From Bartonella sp. HY038 (GTDB taxonomy: Bacteria; Pseudomonadota; Alphaproteobacteria; Rhizobiales; Rhizobiaceae), in assembly GCF_014117425.1 (NCBI RefSeq), contig NZ_CP059725.1:2892001-2956000 (forward strand): 64,000 nt of DNA, in the 5' to 3' direction. Under the pieces are notes generated by a model, which worked only from the letters and a program-made list of their open reading frames with translations, ran no database searches and was not told the origin of the DNA. Shown piece after piece: positions 35,481 to 44,799 of this stretch (positions are counted from its first letter, which is position 1; the number at the start of each line of letters is the position of its first letter). A program made the translations under genes and the position numbers.

Positions 35481-37670
35481 ATGATAAAAATCAAACCTAG
35501 ATTTAAAACAAAACTTCTATTAACCACATTTTTGACATTATCAATATTTTATGAAATTGCTACATTTCCAGCAATAGCGGCACAAGAAACTGAACTTGAC
35601 ACCGTTGTTGTGGAAGCTGAAAAAAACCAAAATATAAAAAATAAAGGTGTTTTAACCGATACGGTTACATCCAAAGACATTGAAAATAAGCAAGTTGATA
35701 ATGTCAACGATATTTCTCGGCTTGATCCAGCAATCAATTATAATCGTCAAAATGACAGTTTTAATATTCGCGGTCTTGATGGCAATCGTGTCACCACCAT
35801 GATTGACGGCATACCTATTCCTTGGCTTGATGATATTACACGTGGTGTAAGGGGTGGGGCGTCAGCCTTTGATTTTGGTAGTTTATCAGCAATTGATATT
35901 GGCAAAGGAGCAGATTCAAGTATTTACGGTTCTGGCTCGCTAGGCGGCATTGTGTTAATGCGCACCTTAGACCCTGAAGATCTTATTAAAGACAATAAAA
36001 ATTGGGGATCAATTACCAAAGGCAGTTACGATTCAGCCAATCGCAGTTGGCACATTAACGAAGCTTTCGCAGTTAAATTTAATCAAACTTATATGCTGTT
36101 TCAAGGCGGCTATGTTGGCGGCAAGCAACGCGCAAATAATGGCGATGATGGCGGTTATGGCGTATTGCGTAGCATGCAAAACCCTGAAGACTTCACTAGC
36201 AAAAATTACTTATTTAAGATTCATCAATATATTAACGATCAACACCGCTTGGGCTTTACCGCCGAGCGTTTTGACAATGACCGTGACACATGGGTGCTAA
36301 ACCAAGCGAGTGCTCAATTTAAACCAGCGAGTACCTATCAAGAACAAAATCGCAAGCGTGAGCGTTATTCAGCTTCATATGATTATTATGGCAATGGTGA
36401 TGGTTGGTTAGATCGTGCCCGCATCATTGGCTATTGGCAAGAAAATAGTGCAAGTTCTGGAACCGAACAAATTCGATTAACCACACCCAAAGGGGATTTT
36501 TATCGAATTTCCAATACGCAAAATCGAGATTACGGCTTAACATTTGATGCAATGAAGGTATTAAATTTTGAGCACGTAACCCATACTTTGCGCATTGCAG
36601 GTAATGGCTCGTCTTCGCGCTTTGAACAATATACAACGGGTCATGATACTTGCCCACCGCCACCCTATCGTCCACCCTATATGATGTGCAAATTTTTACT
36701 TAGCGACCAATCTGAAATACCAACTACCCGTTCAACAAGTTGGGGCATAAGTATTGAAGATGAAATGGCATTTTTGAACAATCGCGTAAGAATTACCCCT
36801 GGCGGTCGGTTTGACTGGTTTAAACATAAGCCCTCAGCCACCAAAGGCTTTGAATCCAACGTATTTTTCCACGGCTATCCAGCAGAGGTTAGCGATTCGC
36901 ACTTTTCACCAAAATTACGTGGCGAATGGGATGCAACCGATAATATAATGCTTTACGCGCAGTGGGCACAAAGTTTTAGAGCGCCCAGTTCATCGGAACT
37001 TTACTTAGAGTTCGCCAATCCTGGCATTTATCACCTTTATGGCAATCCTAACTTGAAGCCTGAAATTGGCAATGGCTTTGATATTGGTGCAAAATATACA
37101 AGTCACAACTGGGGTGGTTCGCTTGGACTATTTAGCAATTATTATAAAAATTTTATCGGCCGCAAAGAACTTGGACCATCGCTTATGTTTCCAAGCGGTG
37201 AGGCTGTTTATATAAACCGCGCTAAGGTTCGTATTTCCGGCGTAGAAGCAAAAGCCTATTGGCAAATAACTTCCAATTGGCGCACAGATTTCAGCCTTGC
37301 TTATATGGAAGGCAAGGATCGCGAAACGGACGAATATTTAAACTCTATTCCACCCCTTAAAGGAACGCTTGGTCTTGGCTATGCCCAAGAAATATGGGGC
37401 GCGGACATAAGAATGACGGCGGCGTCAAAACGCAACCGTGTAGAAAACAAGTCAGATTACGCCAAAGCACCCGGCTATGCCGTTTTTGATATTAGTGGTT
37501 GGTGGCGTCCGCTTGGTGAAAAAGGGCCAAAATTACAAGCAGGTATTTATAACATATTTAATAAAACCTATTGGAATGCACTCGATCTACCATCAAGCGC
37601 CAATTATAAAAAAGCTTATTATAGCGAGCCGGGGCGCAATTTTAAAATCTCATTTGTGCAAGAATTTTAG
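35481..37670 (+). CDS. TonB-dependent heme/hemoglobin receptor (HutA/HmuR-like)
   Basis: A 729-residue outer-membrane receptor. The signal peptide ends near residue 34 (PAIAAQ), a TonB-box-like LDTVVVEA follows (about 38-45), then a plug domain with FNIRGLDGNRVTTMIDGIPIP and GSGSLGGIVLMRT. The barrel contains the heme-receptor pair FRAP (SFRAPSSSELYLEF) and NPNL (GNPNLKPEIG) with a His between them (GIYHLYGNPNL), and ends in Phe (SFVQEF). It imports heme from host or environment using TonB. It is followed after 108 bases by a broken hmuT; tonB, exbBD, hmuU, hmuV and hmuS are not in the window. Confidence 0.88.
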   Translation: MIKIKPRFKTKLLLTTFLTLSIFYEIATFPAIAAQETELDTVVVEAEKNQNIKNKGVLTDTVTSKDIENKQVDNVNDISRLDPAINYNRQNDSFNIRGLDGNRVTTMIDGIPIPWLDDITRGVRGGASAFDFGSLSAIDIGKGADSSIYGSGSLGGIVLMRTLDPEDLIKDNKNWGSITKGSYDSANRSWHINEAFAVKFNQTYMLFQGGYVGGKQRANNGDDGGYGVLRSMQNPEDFTSKNYLFKIHQYINDQHRLGFTAERFDNDRDTWVLNQASAQFKPASTYQEQNRKRERYSASYDYYGNGDGWLDRARIIGYWQENSASSGTEQIRLTTPKGDFYRISNTQNRDYGLTFDAMKVLNFEHVTHTLRIAGNGSSSRFEQYTTGHDTCPPPPYRPPYMMCKFLLSDQSEIPTTRSTSWGISIEDEMAFLNNRVRITPGGRFDWFKHKPSATKGFESNVFFHGYPAEVSDSHFSPKLRGEWDATDNIMLYAQWAQSFRAPSSSELYLEFANPGIYHLYGNPNLKPEIGNGFDIGAKYTSHNWGGSLGLFSNYYKNFIGRKELGPSLMFPSGEAVYINRAKVRISGVEAKAYWQITSNWRTDFSLAYMEGKDRETDEYLNSIPPLKGTLGLGYAQEIWGADIRMTAASKRNRVENKSDYAKAPGYAVFDISGWWRPLGEKGPKLQAGIYNIFNKTYWNALDLPSSANYKKAYYSEPGRNFKISFVQEF

Positions 37671-37778
37671 CCAATAACGTAACAAAGGGCAAAGCCTTGG
37701 ACATTTAACAAACCTGCAAGACACAGCGATAAACAAAGTGTCCTGCTTCACATGCCGCAAAAATGAAAAGGATAGGTT

Positions 37779-38696
37779 ATGACAAAAACACATAAGACTG
37801 TTACCAAAAACCGAATTTTTAAAACTTTTATGCTTGCGGCATTTGCACTGGCGACCAATAGTCAACCGTCTTTAATACAAGCTAGCGAAATCTTGATTAG
37901 TGATAATGCTAAATTAGTATCGATCGGCTGGCCGGTTACCGAGACAATTATCGCCCTTGGTGATAAAGATCGCTTAGTCGGTGTTGATAAGCGCAGCACA
38001 TTTATGAAGGAGGGACGCGATCTTACAAATATTGGCGCTGCCGCAACTATTGACCTTGCTGCAATTAAAAAAGTTGATGGCCAAACTGTCTTGGCTTTAG
38101 AAGGCGCTTTAAATAAGGATAATTTAACCTCTATTGAAAACAACAAGATTCCAGTTCTTATTATTCCAGATGATCACAGTGAAGATGGTGTCATTGAAAA
38201 AATTAGTTTTATTGGCCATGCACTTAATCATGAAGATAAGGTCAATGAGTTAATTGCGCGGATAAAAAACGACTTTAATAAAGCAAACAGCATAAAGGCT
38301 GAACTTACCACTAAGAAAAAAGTGCTTTTTCTGTTGACTGTACCTTCAGGCGACAAGGAAGTTGGACCCATATTCATGGCAGGTTAAAACACCCCCGCCA
38401 ATGACATTATTGTTCTTTCAGGCGGAGAAAATGCCGCCGCCAATCTTGAATCCTATGTGCCTTTAGATAAAGAACAAGTAACTAAAATGGCACCCGACCT
38501 TATTTTATCTATGAGCAATGATGGCTTCCCAACGGTTGAAACATTGCTAGAGCAAGCGCCATTACAAGATACTCCGGCAGTTAAGAATAAAGATCTTTTG
38601 CGGCTGGATGGTTTAAAACTACTTGGCTTTGGCCCCGATACCGGTATCATCATGCAGGAGATCGCCCAAAAATTGGTAGATATCCAAAATCGTTAA
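37779..38696 (+). pseudogene. hmuT: Heme ABC transporter binding protein HmuT, interrupted by one in-frame TAA
   Basis: The ATG at 37779 has AAGGATAGG upstream and opens a signal peptide (to about residue 36, LIQAS). SIGWPVTETIIALG and LVGVDKRSTF are typical of periplasmic hemin-binding proteins. The frame stops with TAA at 38385-38387 right after FMAG, where the family usually has GRNT or similar, and continues in the same frame as NTPANDIIVLSGGENAA to the natural end at 38696, with YVPLDKEQVTKMAPDLIL and GFGPDTG near the C-terminus. Full length would be about 305 residues. A truncated product lacks half of the binding fold, so it is probably non-functional. No permease or ATPase gene follows; a terminator does. 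Confidence 0.8.
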
Positions 38697-38721
38697 TTTA
38701 AGTTATGTAAGACAAATATAT

Positions 38722-38771
38722 AAGCAAGGGTATTGATGGCTTAAACCGGCAAACAATACCCTTGCTTTTTT
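38722..38771 (+). terminator. Intrinsic terminator of the heme locus
   Basis: A perfect 14-bp stem (38722-38735 with 38754-38767) followed by a six-T run, 25 bases after the hmuT end. Confidence 0.9.
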
Positions 38772-38810
38772 AGGCTTTAAAAGCACTTAAATCAACCGCG
38801 CCCGTCATAA

Positions 38811-39029
38811 TCAAAAATCGATAGCACGGCCTTTAATTTCCCAGTCACCATAACGCGCAGGGTCATGACCACCGCGCCCACCAAGTTCTCGCTTCGTCTT
38901 TTCAGCGGCAAGGGCTGCCTGCTCACGGCGCTCTTGTGCTTCGGCTAAAGCACGTTTTGCTGCCGGTGCAATGAGCTTTTCCTCGGCGACATCATCATCT
39001 TTATTGATTATTTGCTGTTCTTCCGTCAT
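38811..39029 (-). CDS. DUF1674 protein, succinate dehydrogenase assembly factor 4 family
   Basis: A 72-residue protein whose last 25 residues, GGRGGHDPARYGDWEIKGRAIDF, match the DUF1674/SDHAF4 signature (G-x-x-P-x-RYGDWE-x-KG-x-x-DF). In mitochondria and alphaproteobacteria this family binds flavinylated SdhA and helps assemble complex II. The N-terminal half is charged and likely helical. It is divergent from htpX, a conserved arrangement in Rhizobiales, and acts on sdhA encoded 19 kb away. Confidence 0.85.
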   Translation of the reverse strand: MTEEQQIINKDDDVAEEKLIAPAAKRALAEAQERREQAALAAEKTKRELGGRGGHDPARYGDWEIKGRAIDF

Positions 39030-39252
39030 TTTTTCACCAATCCATTGAAAAAATTCTTACAAATCCACATTTTATATAAAATTGGTAAATCTTGCCAGCT
39101 TATTTTTAAAGACAAGCTTAGGAATATTCCTATGCTTCAAATAATCACAAAAACTGTCCTCAATAGGCATTTTTTGGTCATTATAATATAATAAGTGGGT
39201 AAGTAGATTTACAAAATACGAACAGAAACAAATTGACAATGGAGTTTTGTAG

Positions 39253-40236
39253 ATGAACATTATTCGGACCGCCATGCTTTTAGCATTCATGACGGCCCTT
39301 TTCATGGGTGTAGGTTATATTGTCGGTGGCCCTTCGGGCATGATGATTGCCTTTGTGATTGCAGCTGGCCTTAACCTGTTTTCTTACTGGAATTCAGATA
39401 AAATGGTGTTGCGCATGTATGGTGCCCGTGAGGTTGATGCACGCTCTAACTCTGAATATTACAATATTGTCAGCGATTTAGCCCGCAAAGCAGGCCTGCC
39501 ACAACCACGCGTTTATATTATGGAAAACCCGCAACCCAATGCTTTTGCAACGGGTAGAAATCCACAAAATGCGGCAGTTGCAGCAACAACTGGGCTATTA
39601 AACAGCCTAACACCGGAAGAAATTGCTGGCGTTATGGCGCATGAGCTTGCCCATGTGCAAAATCGTGATACTTTAACCATGACAATTACCGCAACTATTG
39701 CTGGTGCTATTTCAATGCTGGCAAATCTTGCCTTTGTTTTTGGTGGCAATCGCGATTCCAACGGCAATTCTAGCAATCCACTTGGGATAATTGGAACGGT
39801 GATTATCATGTTTGTTGCGCCTTTTGCTGCGATGCTCGTACAAATGGCAATTAGTCGTACCCGTGAATATGCTGCCGACAGACGCGGCGCAGAAATTTGC
39901 GGCAATCCTTTATGGCTTGCATCGGCTTTAAACAAAATTGCTCGCGGCGCCCATGAAGTGGTTAATGACGAAGCCGAACATAACCCTGCTACCGCCCATA
40001 TGTTTATTATCAACCCATTATCAGGTCGAGGAACAGATAATCTCTTCTCAACCCACCCTAATACTGAGAATCGTATTGCAAAATTGCGTGAAATGGCTCA
40101 AGAGATGGGAACACAGTCAAACAGCACCTTCGACATGCGCAGCAATAGCCCAAGGCAAACCATGCGCAAAACTGTTGAGCGGCCAAGCTGGATGAAAGTT
40201 AAAAAAGATAATAAGCCAAGAGGTCCATGGTCTTGA
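39253..40236 (+). CDS. htpX: Membrane zinc metalloprotease HtpX
   Basis: A 327-residue M48 peptidase with two N-terminal membrane helices (about residues 5-50), the zinc motif HELAH in [14 protein letters not shown] (about residue 133), two further helices (about 145-200) and a third zinc ligand region [15 protein letters not shown]. It degrades misfolded inner-membrane proteins. GGAG precedes the ATG. The C-terminal tail (from about 290) is basic. The stop overlaps rsmB by 10 bases, so the two genes are co-transcribed. Confidence 0.94.
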   Translation: MNIIRTAMLLAFMTALFMGVGYIVGGPSGMMIAFVIAAGLNLFSYWNSDKMVLRMYGAREVDARSNSEYYNIVSDLARKAGLPQPRVYIMENPQPNAFATGRNPQNAAVAATTGLLNSLTPEEIAGVMAHELAHVQNRDTLTMTITATIAGAISMLANLAFVFGGNRDSNGNSSNPLGIIGTVIIMFVAPFAAMLVQMAISRTREYAADRRGAEICGNPLWLASALNKIARGAHEVVNDEAEHNPATAHMFIINPLSGRGTDNLFSTHPNTENRIAKLREMAQEMGTQSNSTFDMRSNSPRQTMRKTVERPSWMKVKKDNKPRGPWS

Positions 40237-41660
40237 ACAACGCCAAAGCGCAAAAAAACAATAATCAGAAGCCAAAACGCGATAGTAACAAACAAGATCG
40301 CCAGCCCAAAGTGGCTGGCATCGCTGTTCGGCAAGCAGCCTTGCGTATGCTTGGCGCAGTGATTGACAAGGCAACCTCGCTTGATGGCTTAACCGATAAT
40401 GAGCATGGCCACCCTCAATATTTAGCACTGGATGTGCGAGACCGCTCTTTGGTACGGGCAATTTTGGGTGCAGCTTTAAGAAATCGCGGTGCTATTGATA
40501 ATGCGATTGACCAGTTTGTCGATAGGCCATTACCGCAAAATGCTAGCGCATTAAAACATCTTATTCATATTAGTGCGGCGCAAATTCTTTATCTTGATGT
40601 ACCAGATCATGCGACAATTAATCTTGCTGTCACCATTGCCAAATCCGATCCGCGCCTCACTCGTTTTTCTGGCCTAGTAAACGCTATTTTACGCCGCTTT
40701 ACCCGAGAAAAAGATGCAATTTTACAGCAAGATGATGTTCTATCTAATGTGCCTTTATGGTTCGCGCAAATGCTAGAGCGCGATTACGGAAAAGAAAAAG
40801 CCCAAGACATCATTAAGGCACAAGCCTATGAGCCGCCTTTGGACATCACGGCAAGCGGTGATGTTGAAGCAATAGCACAAGAGCTTGGCGGCGAAGTGCT
40901 GCCCTTCCTATCTATCCGAATTGCTGAAGTTGATTGCTCTATTCCAGAATTACCGGGCTTTGCCCAAGGTAAATGGTGGGTGCAAGATGTTGCAGCAAGC
41001 CTACCTGCCCGCTTAATGAAAGCTGTTAAAGGGCAAAATATTGCCGATTTATGTGCGGCCCCTGGTGGTAAAACCGCGCAGCTTGCCAGTACTGGGGCAA
41101 ATGTCACGGCGGTTGACGCCTCGACAAATCGCATGAAACGGCTCATTGCCAATATGGAACGTTTAAACTTCAATGTTGCCACTTATAATGGCGAATTGCA
41201 GGATTTTAAACCAGAACAGCCTTTTGATGCACTATTGCTTGATGCGCCCTGCTCATCAACTGGCACTATTCGCCGCCATCCCGATGTATTGTGGACAAAA
41301 TCCCTTGATGAAATCGGCAGGCTTGCAGATTTACAATTGCAGCTTTTAGAAAAAAGCATTGATCTGGTTAAAATTGGCGGCATGATATTATTTTCCAACT
41401 GTTCTTTAAGCAAAAGAGAAGGCGAAAGACTGGTTACTAAGTTTTTGAAAAACCGCACCAATGTTGCGCTTATTCCTTTCACAGTTGAAGAACTCTGCCA
41501 AAGCTTTAATAATACGTCCGATGAGGCTAAAAATATTTATGCAAATATTTTAACCGATGAAGGATATTTACGCACGACGCCTGCCGATTTACCCAATGAA
41601 AATCCAAAACTTAGTGGCATGGATGGTTTTTTTGCCGCCCGTTTTAAGCGTTTAAGTTAA
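40227..41660 (+). CDS. rsmB: 16S rRNA m5C967 methyltransferase-like protein (RsmB/NOP2/Sun family)
   Basis: A 477-residue protein with an N-terminal NusB-like RNA-binding region (about residues 30-170, including [13 protein letters not shown] and [21 protein letters not shown] [22 protein letters not shown]) and a C-terminal SAM methyltransferase: [16 protein letters not shown] (here [19 protein letters not shown] loop), catalytic Cys in [18 protein letters not shown] and second Cys in [12 protein letters not shown]. It methylates a cytosine in 16S rRNA. AGAGG lies before the ATG. A conserved partner of htpX in this order. Confidence 0.9.
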   Translation: MVLNNAKAQKNNNQKPKRDSNKQDRQPKVAGIAVRQAALRMLGAVIDKATSLDGLTDNEHGHPQYLALDVRDRSLVRAILGAALRNRGAIDNAIDQFVDRPLPQNASALKHLIHISAAQILYLDVPDHATINLAVTIAKSDPRLTRFSGLVNAILRRFTREKDAILQQDDVLSNVPLWFAQMLERDYGKEKAQDIIKAQAYEPPLDITASGDVEAIAQELGGEVLPFLSIRIAEVDCSIPELPGFAQGKWWVQDVAASLPARLMKAVKGQNIADLCAAPGGKTAQLASTGANVTAVDASTNRMKRLIANMERLNFNVATYNGELQDFKPEQPFDALLLDAPCSSTGTIRRHPDVLWTKSLDEIGRLADLQLQLLEKSIDLVKIGGMILFSNCSLSKREGERLVTKFLKNRTNVALIPFTVEELCQSFNNTSDEAKNIYANILTDEGYLRTTPADLPNENPKLSGMDGFFAARFKRLS

Positions 41661-41700
41661 GGATGAAAGCAAAACTTTTGATTTTATCTTAGGTTTTAAA

Positions 41701-42087
41701 ATGCCCAAAAAATACACAAAATTAATAAGCAAACAGCTTGAAATCAAAGGCTTCCATTGTTCAGATATTGATAATATTGAAAAATGGAAGCCACTTGATA
41801 ATTGTGTCTTTTATTCACTTGACATGTATATTGGCTATAGGGGTGAAGATGGCAGTGACATTTATAGCGTGATGATTGCAACAAGAGAGGGCATTGCCCA
41901 ATTAAAACACAACAACTTGAATCGTCCTTATAAAATCATTTTAATTGAGAAATATAGCTGGCAAAAGGTCAAAGATATTATTCAAAATATTTTAAGTAAT
42001 GCAAAGCAGATCATTAGCCAGATAGATGCTCAACTTTATTTATGCCAATATTTTTCATGGGAATATGAGGGCATGATTAATCGATAG
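41701..42087 (+). CDS. Imm8-like immunity protein, no toxin partner visible
   Basis: A 128-residue cytoplasmic protein resembling polymorphic-toxin immunity family Imm8: SDIDNIEKWKPLDNCVF at the start, IGYRGEDGSDIYSVMIAT in the middle, IILIEKYSWQKVKDII and a closing FSWEYEGMI (family form W-E-F-E). Immunity proteins of this group bind and block a toxin delivered by neighbouring bacteria. No toxin gene, secretion module or VgrG/Rhs lies near, so this is an orphan immunity gene, a recognised pattern for defence against competitors. It follows rsmB by 40 bases but differs in codon use. Family match is from memory and should be checked by profile search. Confidence 0.65.
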   Translation: MPKKYTKLISKQLEIKGFHCSDIDNIEKWKPLDNCVFYSLDMYIGYRGEDGSDIYSVMIATREGIAQLKHNNLNRPYKIILIEKYSWQKVKDIIQNILSNAKQIISQIDAQLYLCQYFSWEYEGMINR

Positions 42088-42260
42088 GCGCTTATTTATC
42101 ATTGCTAAATGAGAAAATTGGCGATCAATAATAAAATGATAAAAAAGCTTTTCCATACGGCAATAGACATTGTTATGTGATATTTAAGCATTGCATTTCA
42201 TTGGCTTTCAGCGATATTAATTTTAGCCAATAATTTGCAAGTAAAAAAGAGGTCAAATCC

Positions 42261-43514
42261 ATGCAAGAAAATAAGACAATTATTGATGAAACGAAACTTG
42301 ACCGTTTAGCAGAAGTTGCGGTGAAAGTTGGGCTTGGGTTAAAAGAAGGACAAGATGTTGTCTTAACCGCGCCGATTGCGGCATTGCCTTTGGTGCGCCG
42401 CATTGCCCATCATGCCTATAAGGCTGGTGCAGGCGTTGTGACCCCTTTTTTTGGTGACGAGGTTTTAAGCCTAGAACGTTTTCATAACGGCCATGATGCA
42501 AGCTTTGACCGCGCCGCTTCATGGCTTTATGAAGGCATGGCAAAAGCTTTTGAAAATGGCGCAGCTCGCCTTGCCATTGCTGGCGATAATCCACTTTTAC
42601 TTTCTAACGAAGATCCTGAAAAAGTATCACGTCTTAACAAAGCAACCTCGCTTGCCTATCAACCTGCGCTTGAAAAAATTGCCGGTTTTGACGTGAATTG
42701 GAATATTGTTTCCTATCCCAATCCATCATGGGCAAAAGTTGTTTTTCCCCAGTTGAGTGAAGATGAAGCCACCCATCAATTAGCAGAAGCTATTTTTAAA
42801 GCAAGCCGTGTTGATAATGATGGTGCGGTTGAAGCTTGGCAACGCCATAATGCCAATTTACGTCTGCGCAGTTCATGGCTCAATGGGCAAAATTTTTCTG
42901 CGCTGCATTTTAAAAGCGCAATAACTGATTTAACCGTAGGTCTCGCCGATGAGCATGAATGGCATGGCGGCGCATCCATGGCTAAAAATGGTATTATTTG
43001 CAATCCGAACATTCCAACTGAAGAAGTATTTACCACACCCCATCATAGCCGTGTTGATGGCTATGTACGCTCAACCAAGCCCTTGTCGCACCAAGGCAGC
43101 TTGATTGATGATATTTTCATGCGTTTTGAAAATGGCAAAGTGGTTGAAGCAAAAGCATCTAAAGGCGAAGCTGTTTTAAACAAGGTACTTGATACCGATG
43201 AAGGTGCCCGCCATTTAGGTGAAGTTGCCCTTGTGCCTCATTCTTCACCGATTTCCGCAAGTGGTTTATTATTCTATAATACCTTGTTTGACGAAAATGC
43301 CGCTTGTCATATTGCGCTTGGTCAATGCTATTCCAAATGCTTTAAGGATGGCGCATCATTAAGTGCTGACCAAATTGCAGCGCTTGGCGGCAATCGCAGC
43401 TTTATCCATATTGATTGGATGATTGGCGGCAAAGATATGGATATTGATGGCATTAAGCCCGATGGTAGCCGTGTTGCTGTATTCCGCCAAGGTGAATGGG
43501 CATTTAACGTTTAA
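42261..43514 (+). CDS. M29 family aminopeptidase
   Basis: A 417-residue thermophilic-type (AmpS/PepS) aminopeptidase. It opens with LDRLAEVAVKVGLGLKEGQDVVLTAPI, a family hallmark. The metal site is visible as Glu in NPNIPTEEVFTTPHHSRVDG, Glu in ARHLGEVALVPHSSPI, and His in NAACHIALGQCY and SFIHIDWMIGGKDMDIDG. It removes N-terminal residues from peptides in the cytoplasm. AGAGG lies 8 bases before the ATG. Monocistronic. Confidence 0.93.
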   Translation: MQENKTIIDETKLDRLAEVAVKVGLGLKEGQDVVLTAPIAALPLVRRIAHHAYKAGAGVVTPFFGDEVLSLERFHNGHDASFDRAASWLYEGMAKAFENGAARLAIAGDNPLLLSNEDPEKVSRLNKATSLAYQPALEKIAGFDVNWNIVSYPNPSWAKVVFPQLSEDEATHQLAEAIFKASRVDNDGAVEAWQRHNANLRLRSSWLNGQNFSALHFKSAITDLTVGLADEHEWHGGASMAKNGIICNPNIPTEEVFTTPHHSRVDGYVRSTKPLSHQGSLIDDIFMRFENGKVVEAKASKGEAVLNKVLDTDEGARHLGEVALVPHSSPISASGLLFYNTLFDENAACHIALGQCYSKCFKDGASLSADQIAALGGNRSFIHIDWMIGGKDMDIDGIKPDGSRVAVFRQGEWAFNV

Positions 43515-43525
43515 CGCTATAACGC

Positions 43526-43640
43526 AAAAAAATAGCGGATGAAAAAATCATCCGCTAAAAAAAGCAAAGGCCGGGAAATGGAGTGCCCGACCTTTTGTCA
43601 AGCTTTGCCAGTACATCCGTGGTCAAAGCCATGACAATAA
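43526..43640 (-). ncRNA. Unannotated minus-strand transcript end (sRNA or 25-codon gene) with two tandem terminators
   Basis: Both strong hairpins in this gap have their T-runs on the minus strand. Hairpin A: 10 bp (43586-43595 with 43566-43575, one G-T pair) then seven T (43563-43557). Hairpin B: 10 bp (43533-43542 with 43548-43557) then seven T (43532-43526). The aminopeptidase and mutM both read rightward, so these terminators serve a leftward transcript that must start within 43640-43806. A minus-strand frame 43632-43555 (ATG to TAG, 25 codons, starts MALTTDVLAK, ends GTPFPGLCFF) ends inside terminator A; its ribosome-binding site is weak. Could be an sRNA, a small protein gene or both. 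I match it to no known family. Confidence 0.5.
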
Positions 43641-43806
43641 CACCGATGATTTATTTTTCGCATAGATTTATTGCATTCATATGACAGATTGACCACCTAT
43701 TGAATAAAACTAACGAATAATATGCCGAGCAGTCTATAATTATTCCTGACAATATTTTTTTAACAAAACCAAATACGCTCACTACAATAGGAATTAGGGA
43801 CTATAA

Positions 43807-44676
43807 ATGCCAGAACTACCCGAGGTTGAAACGGTCCGTAGCGGTCTTGCACCAGATCTTGAAGGCGCACATATCGACTATATTAAAACCAGTGATAAAA
43901 AATTGCGTTTGCCCTATGCAGAAAATATGAAAGACCTCATTAAAGGGCAAAAAATCAGATCCTTAATACGGCGTTCTAAATATCTTGTTATCCATCTTGA
44001 TGGTGGCTTTTTTATTGTTAGCCACTTAGGGATGTCCGGGTCATGGCGGCTGCGTCAAAGCGGTGATGATACACCAAAAGATAAAATAGTCGCCCATGAC
44101 CATGTCATTTTAGGGCTTAATAAAGATGGTAAAATTTTTGAAGCCGTTTATAATGATCCGCGCCGTTTTGGTTTCTTCACCCTTGAGCTAGACACAAATT
44201 TTGCTGACTATGCAGCATTTAAGAAACTAGGCATTGAACCCTTAGGCAACGTATTATCAGGCGACTATCTGCGCGATGCCTTTAAAAATAAGAAAGCTCC
44301 CCTTAAAGCCTTATTATTGGATCAAAGCATCATTGCTGGCCTTGGCAATATTTATGTGTGCGAATCCTTATGGCGAGCGGGACTATCGCCGCAATTAAGC
44401 GGTGAACATTTAGCCAATGGTAGTGAATTTGCGTTGCAAAAAAGTGAAGCATTAGCCATTGCCATTAAGGATGTTATTGCTGAAGCAATTAAAGCTGGTG
44501 GCTCGACCTTGCGTGACTATCGCCATGCGGATGGTTCACTTGGCTATTTCCAACATAATTTTGCTGTTTATGGTCGTGAAAACCAACCATGCACCAATTG
44601 TGGCACAATCATTTCACGCATTGTACAATCGGGTCGCTCAACCTTTTATTGTTCATCTTGCCAAGATAATGGTTGA
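43807..44676 (+). CDS. mutM: Formamidopyrimidine-DNA glycosylase
   Basis: A 289-residue base-excision repair enzyme that removes 8-oxoguanine and nicks the strand. It begins MPELPEVETV with catalytic Pro2 and Glu3; the conserved Lys is in RRSKYLVIHL, the helix-two-turn-helix region is LDQSIIAGLGNIYVCESLW, and the C-terminal zinc finger is CTNCGTIISRIVQSGRSTFYCSSC (shown as two C-x2-C pairs at about residues 258-285). Normal length. Single gene. Confidence 0.96.
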   Translation: MPELPEVETVRSGLAPDLEGAHIDYIKTSDKKLRLPYAENMKDLIKGQKIRSLIRRSKYLVIHLDGGFFIVSHLGMSGSWRLRQSGDDTPKDKIVAHDHVILGLNKDGKIFEAVYNDPRRFGFFTLELDTNFADYAAFKKLGIEPLGNVLSGDYLRDAFKNKKAPLKALLLDQSIIAGLGNIYVCESLWRAGLSPQLSGEHLANGSEFALQKSEALAIAIKDVIAEAIKAGGSTLRDYRHADGSLGYFQHNFAVYGRENQPCTNCGTIISRIVQSGRSTFYCSSCQDNG

Positions 44677-44799
44677 AGATCAATTTATTTGATCACGAAG
44701 ATGATAGGCCCAAGCTTATTTTAACTGCGCCCTTGCTTGAAGTGTTTTTTTTAGCTTTAATACTGCTTAATTATTTTACAATTTTTGGAAAGTGAATTT

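Noticed and set aside
39072..39305. 77-codon minus-strand frame overlapping the htpX start
   Set aside because: Overlaps the ribosome-binding site and first codons of htpX, no recognisable domain, no good start signal.
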